This document shows positions 4,854 through 11,546 of a DNA stretch of 11,546 bases, in pieces; within the stretch, counting starts at the first letter, position 1; each line of letters begins with the position of its first letter. The notes below the pieces were generated by a model. It made no database searches, was not told the DNA's origin, and saw only the letters and a program-made list of their open reading frames with translations. The position numbers were made by a program, and so were the translations under genes. This stretch comes from an uncultured Desulfovibrio sp. (GTDB lineage Bacteria; Desulfobacterota; Desulfovibrionia; Desulfovibrionales; Desulfovibrionaceae): NCBI GenBank assembly GCA_900547595.1, contig URHE01000059.1, forward strand, positions 1-11,546, read 5' to 3'.

Positions 4854-6902
4854 TCAGGCGGAGCCGCCGCGCCCGGCGCCCCCGTCGCCAGCCGGGATGT
4901 CGGGCGTTGTTTCCCCGGGGGCGCCGCCGCTCCCGGAAGCCCGCATGCGGTTCCTGTATTCCTGCAAAAAGTTCGCGGCAAATTTCGGGAATTGCGCGCA
5001 CGCCTGCTGGAACAGGCGGGCATCTCCCTCGGTGGTGGCGATTTCAAAAAACGCGGCAAGGACCGCATTGGCCGGATTGACCAGCACGCGGAAGTAGCGG
5101 CCGCCGAAGTGGTCGTCATAGGCGGAATAGGCGGCCAATTCCGTCATGCCATGCACACGCATATGCTCTTTCATGTTGTGGAAGGCATTCATGTACAGCG
5201 CGGCGCCGTGGCGCCGGTAGACCGCCATGATCTCATTGATGTAGCCCGCCTTGCCCATTTCGGCGTGGAGCAGGTGCCAGTACCAGTCCGCGGGGCAGAC
5301 ATCGGCGCGGAACCAGGGGGGCAGCCCTTCGCGGAAGCGCCAGCGGTAGACTGCGGAATTGGTCTGGATGATATTGGCGCGAAGGAGGTCGGCAAGATAG
5401 TATTCTTCCCTGATGCCGCGCGGGAGCATCCCCGGGGAGGGGAAAAGGCGCGCCGGTTCGCCGTTTTCAAAGACCACCGCCACCGGATGGAAGCACAGGG
5501 CGCAGTGGGGGCGGTTTTCCAGAAAGGCCACCTGTTTTTCCAGCTTGAGCGGGTCGGAAAAATAGTCGTCGCCATCGCACAGGGCCACATACTTGGTGCG
5601 GGCGCGCAGAAAGAGCCCGAGCACGTTTTCCCAGGCAAGATGCAGGGAAAGCAGGATCGGGCGCACGCTCGGGTGCCTGGAGGCATATTCCGCGATGATG
5701 GCCGGGGTCGCGTCCGAGGAATGGTGATCCAGCACCAGATGGCGCACGGGAAACGAGGTTTTTTGCGCCAGGACGCTGTCCATGCATTCGCCGATGTACT
5801 TCTCCTGATTGAATGTCATGGTCAGGACCGTCAGTTCGACCGGCGGTTCCGGTTCGCCGAGGCGCGCGCAGCCGCCCCCCTCGCACAGGGCGGCATCGAG
5901 CAGTTTCTGGTCGTCGGTCAGCAGCGGCGCATCCTGGGCGAAGCGCCGGCGCAGCGCCTTGCGATTCCCGGCATTCAGCGCCGTGGCGAATGCCCGCACG
6001 CACTCCGGCTCAAGCGGGGCATCCGCCGCCACGGCGTCCTCCTCCAGCAGCCAGGCGGGGGGCGCCAGCGCGCCGGCCTCAAGGCCGAGCAGCGCCTCCA
6101 GGCGCGCGCGTTCCGCCGGCTCCCGTTCCGCCAGCTCCCTGCGGACATGGCGGGGGCTCACCGGCGCGGTGCCCCACATCCTGTCCAGCGGGAGCAGGGC
6201 CTCCATGTACTGCGCCTCGTCCAGAGGCGGCCAGGCGTTGTGGCGCACTTCGGCGGCGGCGGCAAGCCGGCGGCCTGTGACGGAGCCGAGGAAGAGGGGA
6301 TGGCACGGGAGATGCCCGGGCAATGGGGGCATCGGGCAGCCGAGAAAGGCGAATACCCGGCGCGCCAGTTCCTCGTCCGGCCCGGACACGGGCGAACCGC
6401 CCGGATTGGCGAGAAGTGCCGGTTCCTCGGAGAAGCCCTGCGCGGCGTCGATTTCATCGGCCTGCACGCGGTATCCGTCCATATGGAGGGACGCCTGGAT
6501 GCTTGCCTCGGATGGCTGCGTGCGGAAGCGCTGTTCCAGCAACGCCGGGGGCTCGCCCAGAATGAAGAGGCTCCTGATGGAGTGCGCGGGATCGATGAAC
6601 GCGCGCGCGTGGTCTCCGAACCGCCGGCATCCTTCCGGCGAAGGAAAACGCCGGAGCAGGATGATGTTCCTGCCGGCGTCCAGTGCGGCGGCAAGCGCCT
6701 GCCATTCCTTTTCCAGACGGGAAGGCAGGAGAGATGCCGGAGACCAGAAATAATTGTGGCGCGGCAGTTGCGCGCCGGACCATGGGGGGAGCCGCCAGAA
6801 TTCGAGGCCATGTTCGCCAAGAAAGCCCCTGGCGGCATGGAATGCCACGGCCAGCCAGACGTTCAGGGGACTGAAATCGTGGACAAGAAAAAGACCGCTC
6901 AT
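4854..6902 (-). CDS. GT2 glycosyltransferase with unknown N-terminal domain
   Basis: This protein of about 682 residues has two parts. From about residue 352 to 590 it is a family 2 (GT-A) glycosyltransferase: ELTVLTMTFNQEKYIGECMDSVLAQ at the nucleotide-sugar-binding start, HLVLDHHSSDATPAI, and the metal-binding acidic motif D443-G-D-D446 in YVALCDGDDYF. It should transfer a sugar from an NDP-sugar onto a glycan, lipid or protein. The first 350 residues are not a domain I recognise; a FILGEPPALLEQRFR stretch (about residues 110-135) faintly recalls sulfotransferase-like folds, but no P-loop is seen. The C-terminal 30 residues are Gly/Ala/Pro-rich and probably disordered. No signal peptide or membrane segment is evident, so it is likely cytoplasmic. 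I prefer ATG 6902, with GGGAG at 6912-6916; an ATG at 6923 would add 7 residues without a ribosome site. It lies 104 bp after fliM on the same strand with no terminator between, so a role in flagellar or surface glycosylation is plausible. Confidence 0.85.
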   Translation of the reverse strand: MSGLFLVHDFSPLNVWLAVAFHAARGFLGEHGLEFWRLPPWSGAQLPRHNYFWSPASLLPSRLEKEWQALAAALDAGRNIILLRRFPSPEGCRRFGDHARAFIDPAHSIRSLFILGEPPALLEQRFRTQPSEASIQASLHMDGYRVQADEIDAAQGFSEEPALLANPGGSPVSGPDEELARRVFAFLGCPMPPLPGHLPCHPLFLGSVTGRRLAAAAEVRHNAWPPLDEAQYMEALLPLDRMWGTAPVSPRHVRRELAEREPAERARLEALLGLEAGALAPPAWLLEEDAVAADAPLEPECVRAFATALNAGNRKALRRRFAQDAPLLTDDQKLLDAALCEGGGCARLGEPEPPVELTVLTMTFNQEKYIGECMDSVLAQKTSFPVRHLVLDHHSSDATPAIIAEYASRHPSVRPILLSLHLAWENVLGLFLRARTKYVALCDGDDYFSDPLKLEKQVAFLENRPHCALCFHPVAVVFENGEPARLFPSPGMLPRGIREEYYLADLLRANIIQTNSAVYRWRFREGLPPWFRADVCPADWYWHLLHAEMGKAGYINEIMAVYRRHGAALYMNAFHNMKEHMRVHGMTELAAYSAYDDHFGGRYFRVLVNPANAVLAAFFEIATTEGDARLFQQACAQFPKFAANFLQEYRNRMRASGSGGAPGETTPDIPAGDGGAGRGGSA

Positions 6903-7006
6903 GGCCAGCCGCTCCCACGGCATCTTTCACGGCGTCAGGATTTCGGGCGGCGCCTTTCCCGGTGGCGGGGACGCGGCATTCCGCGCAGGATTTTTGCAAT
7001 TCGCCA

Positions 7007-7987
7007 CTAGGTATACTGCGGTTCGTTTTCCTTGATGATCTGGAAGGCTTTCATGGCCTTCACCGTGCCCACGATGCCCTGATATTTCTTGACGCCCGCC
7101 ACGGTGCAGGTGAGCAGCTCCTCCACATCCGTATCCAGAACGAGCACATCCCCCACCTGCATGCGCAAAAGCTGGTTGCCGGTGATGGTGGTATCGCCGA
7201 AATGCACCTTCAGCTCCACCGGGGTTTCCAGCAGGCGCTCCTTGAGGCGCGCCACCCAGGCGTGGTCCACTTCCAGACGTTCCGTCTGGAAGCTGGCATG
7301 GAGTTTGGAACGGATGGGCTCAATGGTGGCATAGGGCAGGCAGATGATCATGGAGCCGAGCGAGGTATCCAGCTCCACCTCAAAGGTGATGACCACCACC
7401 ACGTCGCTCGGCGGCACGATGGCCGCGAACTGGGGGTTGATCTCGCTGCGCACGAGTTCCAGCTTGACATCGTGGACGGGCCGCCAGGATTCTTCCATAT
7501 TGTCAAGGGCGATCTTGACGATCTTGTCCACCACGGCCTGCTCGATGCGCGTGAATTCGCGCCCCTCGATCTTGGGCTGGGAGCCGGCGCCGCCAAAGAC
7601 GTTCTCCACCAGGGCAAAGACCAGGCGGGAATCCACGATCATGATGGCGTTGCCGCGCAGGGGGTCCATCTTGAAAATGTTGATGGAGGTGGGCACGGGC
7701 AGCGAGCGCATGAACTCGCCGAACTTGGTCATGTCGATGGAGATGGGGTTCAGCTCCACGCGTTTGCGCACGGCGTTGGAAAGGGCATTGGTGCAGAGCC
7801 GGGCAAAACGGTCGTTGACGATTTCCAGAACGGGCATGCGCCCGCGGATGATGCGGTCCTGATTGGCCAGGTCAAAGGAAACGATGCCCGAATCGTCTTC
7901 GGGAACGTCCTGTTCGCTTTCGATGTCGCCGCCGGTAAGGCCGCGGAGCAGGGCATCGACCTCATCTTGTGCCAAAACTTTATTCAT
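7007..7987 (-). CDS. fliM: Flagellar motor switch protein FliM
   Basis: FliM sits in the cytoplasmic C-ring of the flagellar motor, where it binds phospho-CheY, FliG and FliN to set the direction of rotation. The 326-residue product has the usual length. Its N-terminus, NKVLAQDEVDALL, is the CheY-P binding peptide. The middle CheC-like domain contains the FliG-contact motif F131-G-G-A-G135 and the helix REFTRIEQAVVDKIV. The C-terminal SpoA/FliN-like domain (about 250-320) includes TPVELKVHFGDTTITGNQLL and VGDVLVLDTD. The start at 7987 is fixed by the conserved N-terminal peptide and by GAGG (7993-7996); the frame stays open 41 codons further upstream but is not FliM-like there. It is apart from the other switch genes: no fliL, fliN or fliG lies in the window. 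The gene downstream on the same strand is the GT2 protein. A promoter and a leader hairpin lie upstream. Confidence 0.96.
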   Translation of the reverse strand: MNKVLAQDEVDALLRGLTGGDIESEQDVPEDDSGIVSFDLANQDRIIRGRMPVLEIVNDRFARLCTNALSNAVRKRVELNPISIDMTKFGEFMRSLPVPTSINIFKMDPLRGNAIMIVDSRLVFALVENVFGGAGSQPKIEGREFTRIEQAVVDKIVKIALDNMEESWRPVHDVKLELVRSEINPQFAAIVPPSDVVVVITFEVELDTSLGSMIICLPYATIEPIRSKLHASFQTERLEVDHAWVARLKERLLETPVELKVHFGDTTITGNQLLRMQVGDVLVLDTDVEELLTCTVAGVKKYQGIVGTVKAMKAFQIIKENEPQYT

Positions 7988-8005
7988 ACGCGCCTCGAAA
8001 GTGCC

Positions 8006-8037
8006 AAAAAACTCACGCATCCGCGCGGGATGCGGTG
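8006..8037 (-). terminator. Terminator-like hairpin in the fliM leader
   Basis: Read leftward, CACCGCATCC (8028-8037) pairs with GGATGCGTG (8014-8022), with one bulged C and a 5-nt loop. Two bases later comes TTTTTT (8006-8011). It lies about 19 bp before the fliM start codon. No leftward gene lies between the divergent gene and this hairpin, so it may be an attenuator in the fliM 5' UTR rather than the end of a gene. Confidence 0.5.
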
Positions 8038-8048
8038 GTGTTTTCAGG

Positions 8049-8077
8049 AGTATGCAAAAAAAAGGCCAACAAGGCAA
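8049..8077 (-). promoter_or_regulatory. Candidate sigma-70 promoter of fliM
   Basis: On the minus strand TTGCCT (8072-8077) and CATACT (8049-8054) are separated by 17 bp that include an eight-T run just upstream of the -10 box. Each box matches the consensus at 4 of 6 positions. Initiation near 8042 would place the terminator-like hairpin inside a leader of about 55 nt. No sigma-54 or sigma-28 promoter was recognised. Confidence 0.4.
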
Positions 8078-8087
8078 GAAGTGCGGC

Positions 8088-8116
8088 TTGACATGGCGGG
8101 GCCGCCTCACTAGAAC
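8088..8116 (+). promoter_or_regulatory. Sigma-70 promoter of the 8229 gene
   Basis: A perfect TTGACA (8088-8093), a 17-bp spacer and TAGAAC (8111-8116, 4/6) form a good promoter pointing right. A start near 8123 gives a leader of about 105 nt before the ATG at 8229. That leader contains a CTGCGGC/GCCGCAG inverted repeat (8162-8168/8198-8204). The promoter lies back to back with the fliM promoter, with 10 bp between the two -35 boxes. Confidence 0.6.
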
Positions 8117-8228
8117 TCAGGGCATGCTTTGGGCGCCAGCCGCCGCGTCGGGGGACAGGGTCTGCGGCGCGTCCGGCAGCGGTCCGCGGCATTCCAGGCC
8201 GCAGCGGTGCCGATCATTGGGTGACAGC

Positions 8229-8798
8229 ATGGAACGATGTGGACATTGGCCGGTCTGTTTCGGCGTTTGGCTTCTGTTTCTGGCGCTTCTGGCCGCGTCC
8301 CTTTCCGGCGTCGCGCCGGCGTGGGCGGCGGACGACGATGACGGCTGGGTCGTCATGCCCGCCGGGGGGCGCCCCGCCTACATGGGCATCCATGGGGGCA
8401 CCATGCCCGTGAGCCTGCTGGTTTCCGGCGACGGCGCGTCGCTGTTCACCTTTGTGGGCCGCACGGGCAACGATTTTCTTGAAGCCCTGCGCGCCACGGA
8501 CATGCCGCTCCCCAGCCTGCTCAACGCCACGGTGGCGCGTTCCATGGCGGTGCCCGGCGGCGCGGCCCTGTTCGCGGGCAATGCCACCAGCAGCCTGCCG
8601 GTCATCGCCCTCAGCGGCGAGAGCTTCGCCGCCCTGGCTGCGGAGCCCGGCAAGCTCCAGCCCTTCGGCCTCTCCGATGAGCCGCTCTCCATCGAAGGCC
8701 GCGCCGTCCGCCCCGCGGGCCGCTCCCCGGCCAAAAGCTACCGGCTTTTTGTGCTGCCGCGCTATCTCCAGCCCCAGGCCGGGCGCGGGGGGAGGTAG
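8229..8798 (+). CDS. Exported protein of unknown function
   Basis: I do not recognise this 189-residue protein. Residues 1-33 look like a Sec signal peptide: a short start with an arginine, a long hydrophobic core (WLLFLALLAASLSG) and an A-W-A cleavage site followed by ADDDDGW. It should therefore be periplasmic or secreted. The mature part, about 155 residues, has alternating small hydrophobic and glycine-rich stretches (PAGGRPAYMGIHGG, VSLLVSGDGASLFTFVGR) suggesting a beta-rich fold, with no cysteine and no catalytic motif visible. It ends in a basic tail. The ATG at 8229 is chosen for the signal peptide; the upstream GGGTG is a weak ribosome site, and an in-frame ATG at 8124 would add a non-signal-like stretch. 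It has its own strong promoter and converges, 13 bp apart, on the vWA gene. Confidence 0.75.
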   Translation: MERCGHWPVCFGVWLLFLALLAASLSGVAPAWAADDDDGWVVMPAGGRPAYMGIHGGTMPVSLLVSGDGASLFTFVGRTGNDFLEALRATDMPLPSLLNATVARSMAVPGGAALFAGNATSSLPVIALSGESFAALAAEPGKLQPFGLSDEPLSIEGRAVRPAGRSPAKSYRLFVLPRYLQPQAGRGGR

Positions 8799-8805
8799 CC
8801 TCCCC
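8789..8805. other. Hairpin between convergent genes with stop codon as loop
   Basis: GGGGAGG (8789-8795) and CCTCCCC (8799-8805) are perfect inverted repeats whose 3-base loop is the TAG stop codon of the rightward gene. There is no T-run on either side, so it is not a standard intrinsic terminator. It lies just before the end of the leftward vWA gene and could act as a bidirectional 3' end structure. Confidence 0.4.
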
Positions 8806-8811
8806 GACGGC

Positions 8812-10830
8812 CTACGGCAGCATGCTCAGCGGCACGCGATACACCCGGTCATTGGGATTGGCGGCGCCAAAGCTCTCCCAGTGGGAGGCGTCCCTGTCAT
8901 ACGCCTCATAGCGGGCGAGCAGGCCCTTGATGCGGCGCACAAAGGCATCCCGCTGGCCGGTGGACATGTCCTCCCAGTCCTTGCGCGTCATGGAGCCGAT
9001 GACGCTCTTGTAGGGCAGGTCGGCCAGCACCTCGTCCAGCAGGCCGTTTTCCGCCAGGTTCCTGTCCGGATGGAGCGAGAACTGGTTGGGGTCGCGGCTC
9101 ATCTGGGCGGCTGCCGAAAGGATCTGTCCGAAAAGATCGGCATCCCCGTTGAGGAAGGCTTTTTCGCTCCCGGCGAGCAGCAGCTTGAGCTGCTTGTACA
9201 GGTTGCTCAGCTGGCCCTTGGTGAGCAGGACGGCGGGCTCCACCGCGAGCACGGGCGCGTCGCCGGGATTGGCCGCCAGCTTTGCCAGGTCGGCATCGGC
9301 GATCCAGGCATCCACCACATGCGGCGCTGTGCTTCCCTGCCGGTTGCCGAAAAACTGGAGCTGCATGGCATAGCCCGTGCTGTCGGCGATGCGGCGCGCC
9401 TCTTCCTCGGGGCTGAGTTTGGCCCTGGGGCCGCTGATCCTCGACGGCTGCGCGAGGAGCTTGCCTTCGGCGGTGGCGGCCAGCACCTTGCCGTAGGACT
9501 GGGCGAGCACGCGCGCCGCGCTTTCAAAGGCTTTGGCCCCCTTGGCGGGCGTGGCCGCGTCGATGGCGATATAGCTCGCCTGGTTGTCGCTCTGGCGCGT
9601 GAGCGTGCGGTAGGCTTCGGCGGCGTAGGGCTGATTTTTGGCGCTGCGCGGATTCTTGACATGGAGCGCCGTGAGATAGATGCGGTTGGTCTTGAGGTAG
9701 TCGGCAAGCGTCTCCGGCGAAAAGCCCGTGGCCGAGTCCGGATCGCCCGCGCCCAGGGGACCGGCATCGGTGATCATGAGCATGACGCGGCTGCCGTAGT
9801 CCTGCCAGGAAAGGCCGTCCACGGCGGCCTTGACGCCGGCGAAGGCGTCCTCGTTGACGCCGTGGCTGGAAACCGTGGCCTCGTCCACCTGCCGCAGCGC
9901 GTCCTCCAGGCGTTTGCGGTCCCTGACCGAGGTGAAGTCGCAGATGATCCTGGCGGTATAGTCAAGGCCGGGCGTGCGTTTGGTGCTGCTGCGGAAGGCC
10001 ACCACGGCGAAGGCCATCTTGTCGGCGTAGGAGCTTTTTTCCAGTTCGTCGTAGAGGCCCTGCACAAGGCGCAGGGTCTCGTCGATATAGGGCTTCATGG
10101 AAATGGTGGTGTCGATGACAAAGGCGAAGCCGGTGCGGAAGTCCGCTCCCGCCGGGTTTTTGGCGCTCCCGTTGGCGGAGGCCGCCCCGTCGCCCATGCC
10201 GGGATCGATGGACGCCACCTCGATGAGGCGCGGCCCGTGCTGGCCGTGGAACTGGTCATCGATGGAAAGCACGGGGAGGAGATAGAAATTCTTTTCGGCA
10301 ATGGCCGTGGCCGCCGGTTCGGTGGCGACGACCGGGTAGTCGGCGGGCAGTTCCCTGCCGGAGGCCAGGTCTTTGGCATATCCGGCGAGCGTGCCCTTGA
10401 GGTCGTCCGCGCGGCAGGCCGCTTCCAGCGCGTCATGCGTGCGGAAGAAGAGCACCGGGTCACGGCCTGTCCTGTCCGTGAGCACCATGGTGATGGCCTG
10501 GGGCCATTCGGTGACGAGGGCCCTGTCGATCCAGCCGTCGGCCTTGTCGCTGCCCGCGCCCACCTGCAGGCGGTCGCCCTTGCGGTCATAGATATACATG
10601 ACGGAGAAGGTGGGGATGCTCTCGCGCAGGACTTTCGCCCCGGCTTCGGGCCCGGCGAGGAGTCTGGCGCCGGGATGCGTGACCACACGCTGGAAAACGC
10701 TTTTCTTGCCTTCCTGGAGCAGGGGCTGGGCCGCGTCGGCGCCCCCGGGCGCCAGCGCAGGCATGGATACCGCCACAAGCAGGAGCGCGAACAGGAGCGC
10801 GCGAAGCGTCAGGGGGGAATCTTTCATCAT
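8812..10830 (-). CDS. Exported SH3-like / von Willebrand A domain protein, PpkA-like
   Basis: This 672-residue protein starts with a signal peptide (MMKDSPLTLRALLFALLLVA, cleavage near ADA-AQP) and should act in the periplasm. Residues about 47-110 resemble a bacterial SH3 domain (ARLLAGPEAGAKVL, with GWIDRALV at the end). A von Willebrand factor A domain follows at about 235-430. Its MIDAS-type motif is D240-T-T-I-S244, where threonine replaces the first serine of DxSxS, and it contains MLMITD355. The order and the extra C-terminal 240 residues resemble the C-terminal part of PpkA-type Ser/Thr kinases linked to type VI secretion; that similarity is recalled, not searched. The start has an excellent GGAGG at 10837-10841; a second ATG follows immediately. 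It lies 100 bp after the TM/Sel1 gene on the same strand, with a 9-bp hairpin between, and is likely co-transcribed. The probable role is protein-protein interaction or sensing in the envelope. Confidence 0.8.
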   Translation of the reverse strand: MMKDSPLTLRALLFALLLVAVSMPALAPGGADAAQPLLQEGKKSVFQRVVTHPGARLLAGPEAGAKVLRESIPTFSVMYIYDRKGDRLQVGAGSDKADGWIDRALVTEWPQAITMVLTDRTGRDPVLFFRTHDALEAACRADDLKGTLAGYAKDLASGRELPADYPVVATEPAATAIAEKNFYLLPVLSIDDQFHGQHGPRLIEVASIDPGMGDGAASANGSAKNPAGADFRTGFAFVIDTTISMKPYIDETLRLVQGLYDELEKSSYADKMAFAVVAFRSSTKRTPGLDYTARIICDFTSVRDRKRLEDALRQVDEATVSSHGVNEDAFAGVKAAVDGLSWQDYGSRVMLMITDAGPLGAGDPDSATGFSPETLADYLKTNRIYLTALHVKNPRSAKNQPYAAEAYRTLTRQSDNQASYIAIDAATPAKGAKAFESAARVLAQSYGKVLAATAEGKLLAQPSRISGPRAKLSPEEEARRIADSTGYAMQLQFFGNRQGSTAPHVVDAWIADADLAKLAANPGDAPVLAVEPAVLLTKGQLSNLYKQLKLLLAGSEKAFLNGDADLFGQILSAAAQMSRDPNQFSLHPDRNLAENGLLDEVLADLPYKSVIGSMTRKDWEDMSTGQRDAFVRRIKGLLARYEAYDRDASHWESFGAANPNDRVYRVPLSMLP

Positions 10831-10873
10831 GGGGTGCCTCCACGCGGCGCGGCGGTCGCGCGTGTTTCGTCAG

Positions 10874-10896
10874 CGCCCGCCGGGCATCGGCGGGCG
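10874..10896. other. GC hairpin between TM/Sel1 and vWA genes
   Basis: CGCCCGCCG (10874-10882) and CGGCGGGCG (10888-10896) form a perfect 9-bp stem with a 5-nt loop in the 101-bp gap between the two leftward genes. No T-run follows on the minus strand, so it is more likely an mRNA processing or stability structure than a terminator. Confidence 0.4.
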
Positions 10897-10931
10897 GTAG
10901 CGTCCGGAAAGCGGCCGCAGCGGCGAAGCCT

Positions 10932-11546
10932 TTACGGCAGTTCCTGAAGCCAGGCCCGCGCCCGGGCATTGCCCGCCGCGGCCTCGCGGTCAAGCCAGGC
11001 GCGCAGGCGCGTCTGGGCCTCCAGGGCCGTCTTGGCGGCCTTGGCGTCACTGGCCGCCGCCTTGGCATAGGCGGCATAGGCGGCCGCCGCGTCCTTGTCG
11101 ATGCTGCCCCATGGCGGCGCGGCGGGGTCCAGACAGGCCGCGTAGGGCAGGAACGCGCCGGGGGCTTCGCTTTCCGCCGCGAAATAGTACAGGCGGTAGA
11201 CCGCGTCCTGCTCCGCCGGGCTTGCCTTGGGCAGTTCGGTGGCAAGTTTCAGGGCCGCGGCCGCCGTGACGTCCGGCCCGCTGAAGAAGGCGCGCACCTG
11301 TTCTTCCGCCGTTTTGGGCGTGGCGGGCAGGCTGGTGCCGGCGGCGCCGTTGCCGCCGCTGGGCGCGGGCGCGGCCTCTCCGCCGGAGAGGGCCGCCGCT
11401 TCTTCCCTGGCTCTGGCATCGAAAAATTTCCAGGCGCCCAGGCCGCCGGCCAGCAGGACCGCCGCCAGGACCACCACGAGGACGGGGCTGAGGCGTCGGG
11501 CTGCCGGGGGCCTTGGCGGGGCGATCGTCAACGGCGTTTCGACCTG
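10932..11546 (-). CDS. Membrane-anchored Sel1-like protein, partial (C-terminal part)
   Basis: The frame is open to the right edge (reading QVETPLTIAPPRPP), so the true start lies outside the window; the only start-like codon inside, a TTG at 11531, has no ribosome site. The visible 204 residues comprise a Pro/Arg-rich segment, one membrane helix (encoded at about 11430-11492, LSPVLVVVLAAVLLAGG), a Gly/Ala/Pro-rich linker, and an Ala-rich helical tail. The end of the tail, LRAWLDREAAAGNARARAWL, resembles a Sel1/TPR-like repeat. The positive residues before the helix suggest that the missing N-terminus is cytoplasmic and the tail periplasmic. This layout, and the vWA gene directly downstream, fit the transmembrane end of a PpkA-like Ser/Thr kinase, but no kinase motif is visible here. 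A different bitopic protein is possible. Confidence 0.7.
   Translation of the reverse strand, partial: QVETPLTIAPPRPPAARRLSPVLVVVLAAVLLAGGLGAWKFFDARAREEAAALSGGEAAPAPSGGNGAAGTSLPATPKTAEEQVRAFFSGPDVTAAAALKLATELPKASPAEQDAVYRLYYFAAESEAPGAFLPYAACLDPAAPPWGSIDKDAAAAYAAYAKAAASDAKAAKTALEAQTRLRAWLDREAAAGNARARAWLQELP

Noticed and set aside
6985..7006. Possible sigma-54 promoter after fliM (minus-strand TGGCGAATTGC)
   Set aside because: The GG and GC elements are 6 bp apart instead of the required 10.
4992..7010. 672-codon open frame on the plus strand
   Set aside because: It lies opposite the glycosyltransferase gene, has a composition typical of an antisense frame in GC-rich DNA, and shows no domain.
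8452..10947. 831-codon open frame on the plus strand
   Set aside because: It is antisense to the vWA gene, which has a signal peptide, recognised domains and a strong ribosome site; the long frame follows from GC-rich codon bias.
11529..11531. TTG as the start of the TM/Sel1 gene
   Set aside because: No ribosome site precedes it and the frame stays open to the window edge, so a truncated longer gene is more likely.
1..11546. CRISPR array, rRNA, phage or integrase genes
   Set aside because: No regularly spaced repeats, rRNA-like stretches or recombinase motifs were found.

Overview
This is a GC-rich bacterial chromosomal window carrying a flagellar motor gene (fliM), a full-length uvrC with an Fe-S cysteine set, a tRNA with an encoded CCA end and short structured intergenic elements. 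Codon use and gene flavour suggest a Gram-negative, Desulfovibrio-like deltaproteobacterium (Desulfovibrionaceae). That placement is an inference from style; no marker gene here proves it.

Layout. 1-257 holds a long, highly structured inverted repeat (25-121) and a second hairpin (154-191), then uvrC runs rightward (258-2183). 2196-2439 is a MITE-like non-coding element with TTAGAGC/GCTCTAA ends and several internal hairpins. It supplies the immediate upstream sequence of an orphan beta-class DNA methyltransferase (2449-3321, +). The methyltransferase converges on, and overlaps by 22 bp, a leftward two-gene membrane operon: a DUF486-type small membrane protein (4081-4428) followed one base later by a TSUP/TauE-SafE anion transporter (3300-4079). 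Further right, still on the minus strand, are a Rho-independent terminator, tRNA-Thr(GGT) with its promoter, a large protein with a C-terminal GT2 glycosyltransferase domain and an unrecognised N-terminal half (4854-6902), and fliM (7007-7987).

7988-8228 is a divergent control region. It has a promoter for fliM (with a terminator-like hairpin in the leader) and a strong promoter for a rightward exported protein of unknown function (8229-8798). That gene converges, 13 bp apart, with a leftward exported von Willebrand A domain protein (8812-10830). Upstream of the vWA gene lies the C-terminal part of a membrane protein with one TM segment and a Sel1-like tail (10932 to the window edge).

How the genes fit together. 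FliM and the GT2 protein are plausibly co-transcribed, which makes the GT2 protein a candidate surface or flagellar glycosyltransferase. The TM/Sel1 protein and the exported SH3-vWA protein resemble a PpkA-type kinase-TM-vWA signalling protein split over two adjacent genes. The kinase itself would lie outside the window. The most unusual non-coding features are the 25-121 element, with two symmetric tandem G.A mismatch steps, and the 2196-2439 element.
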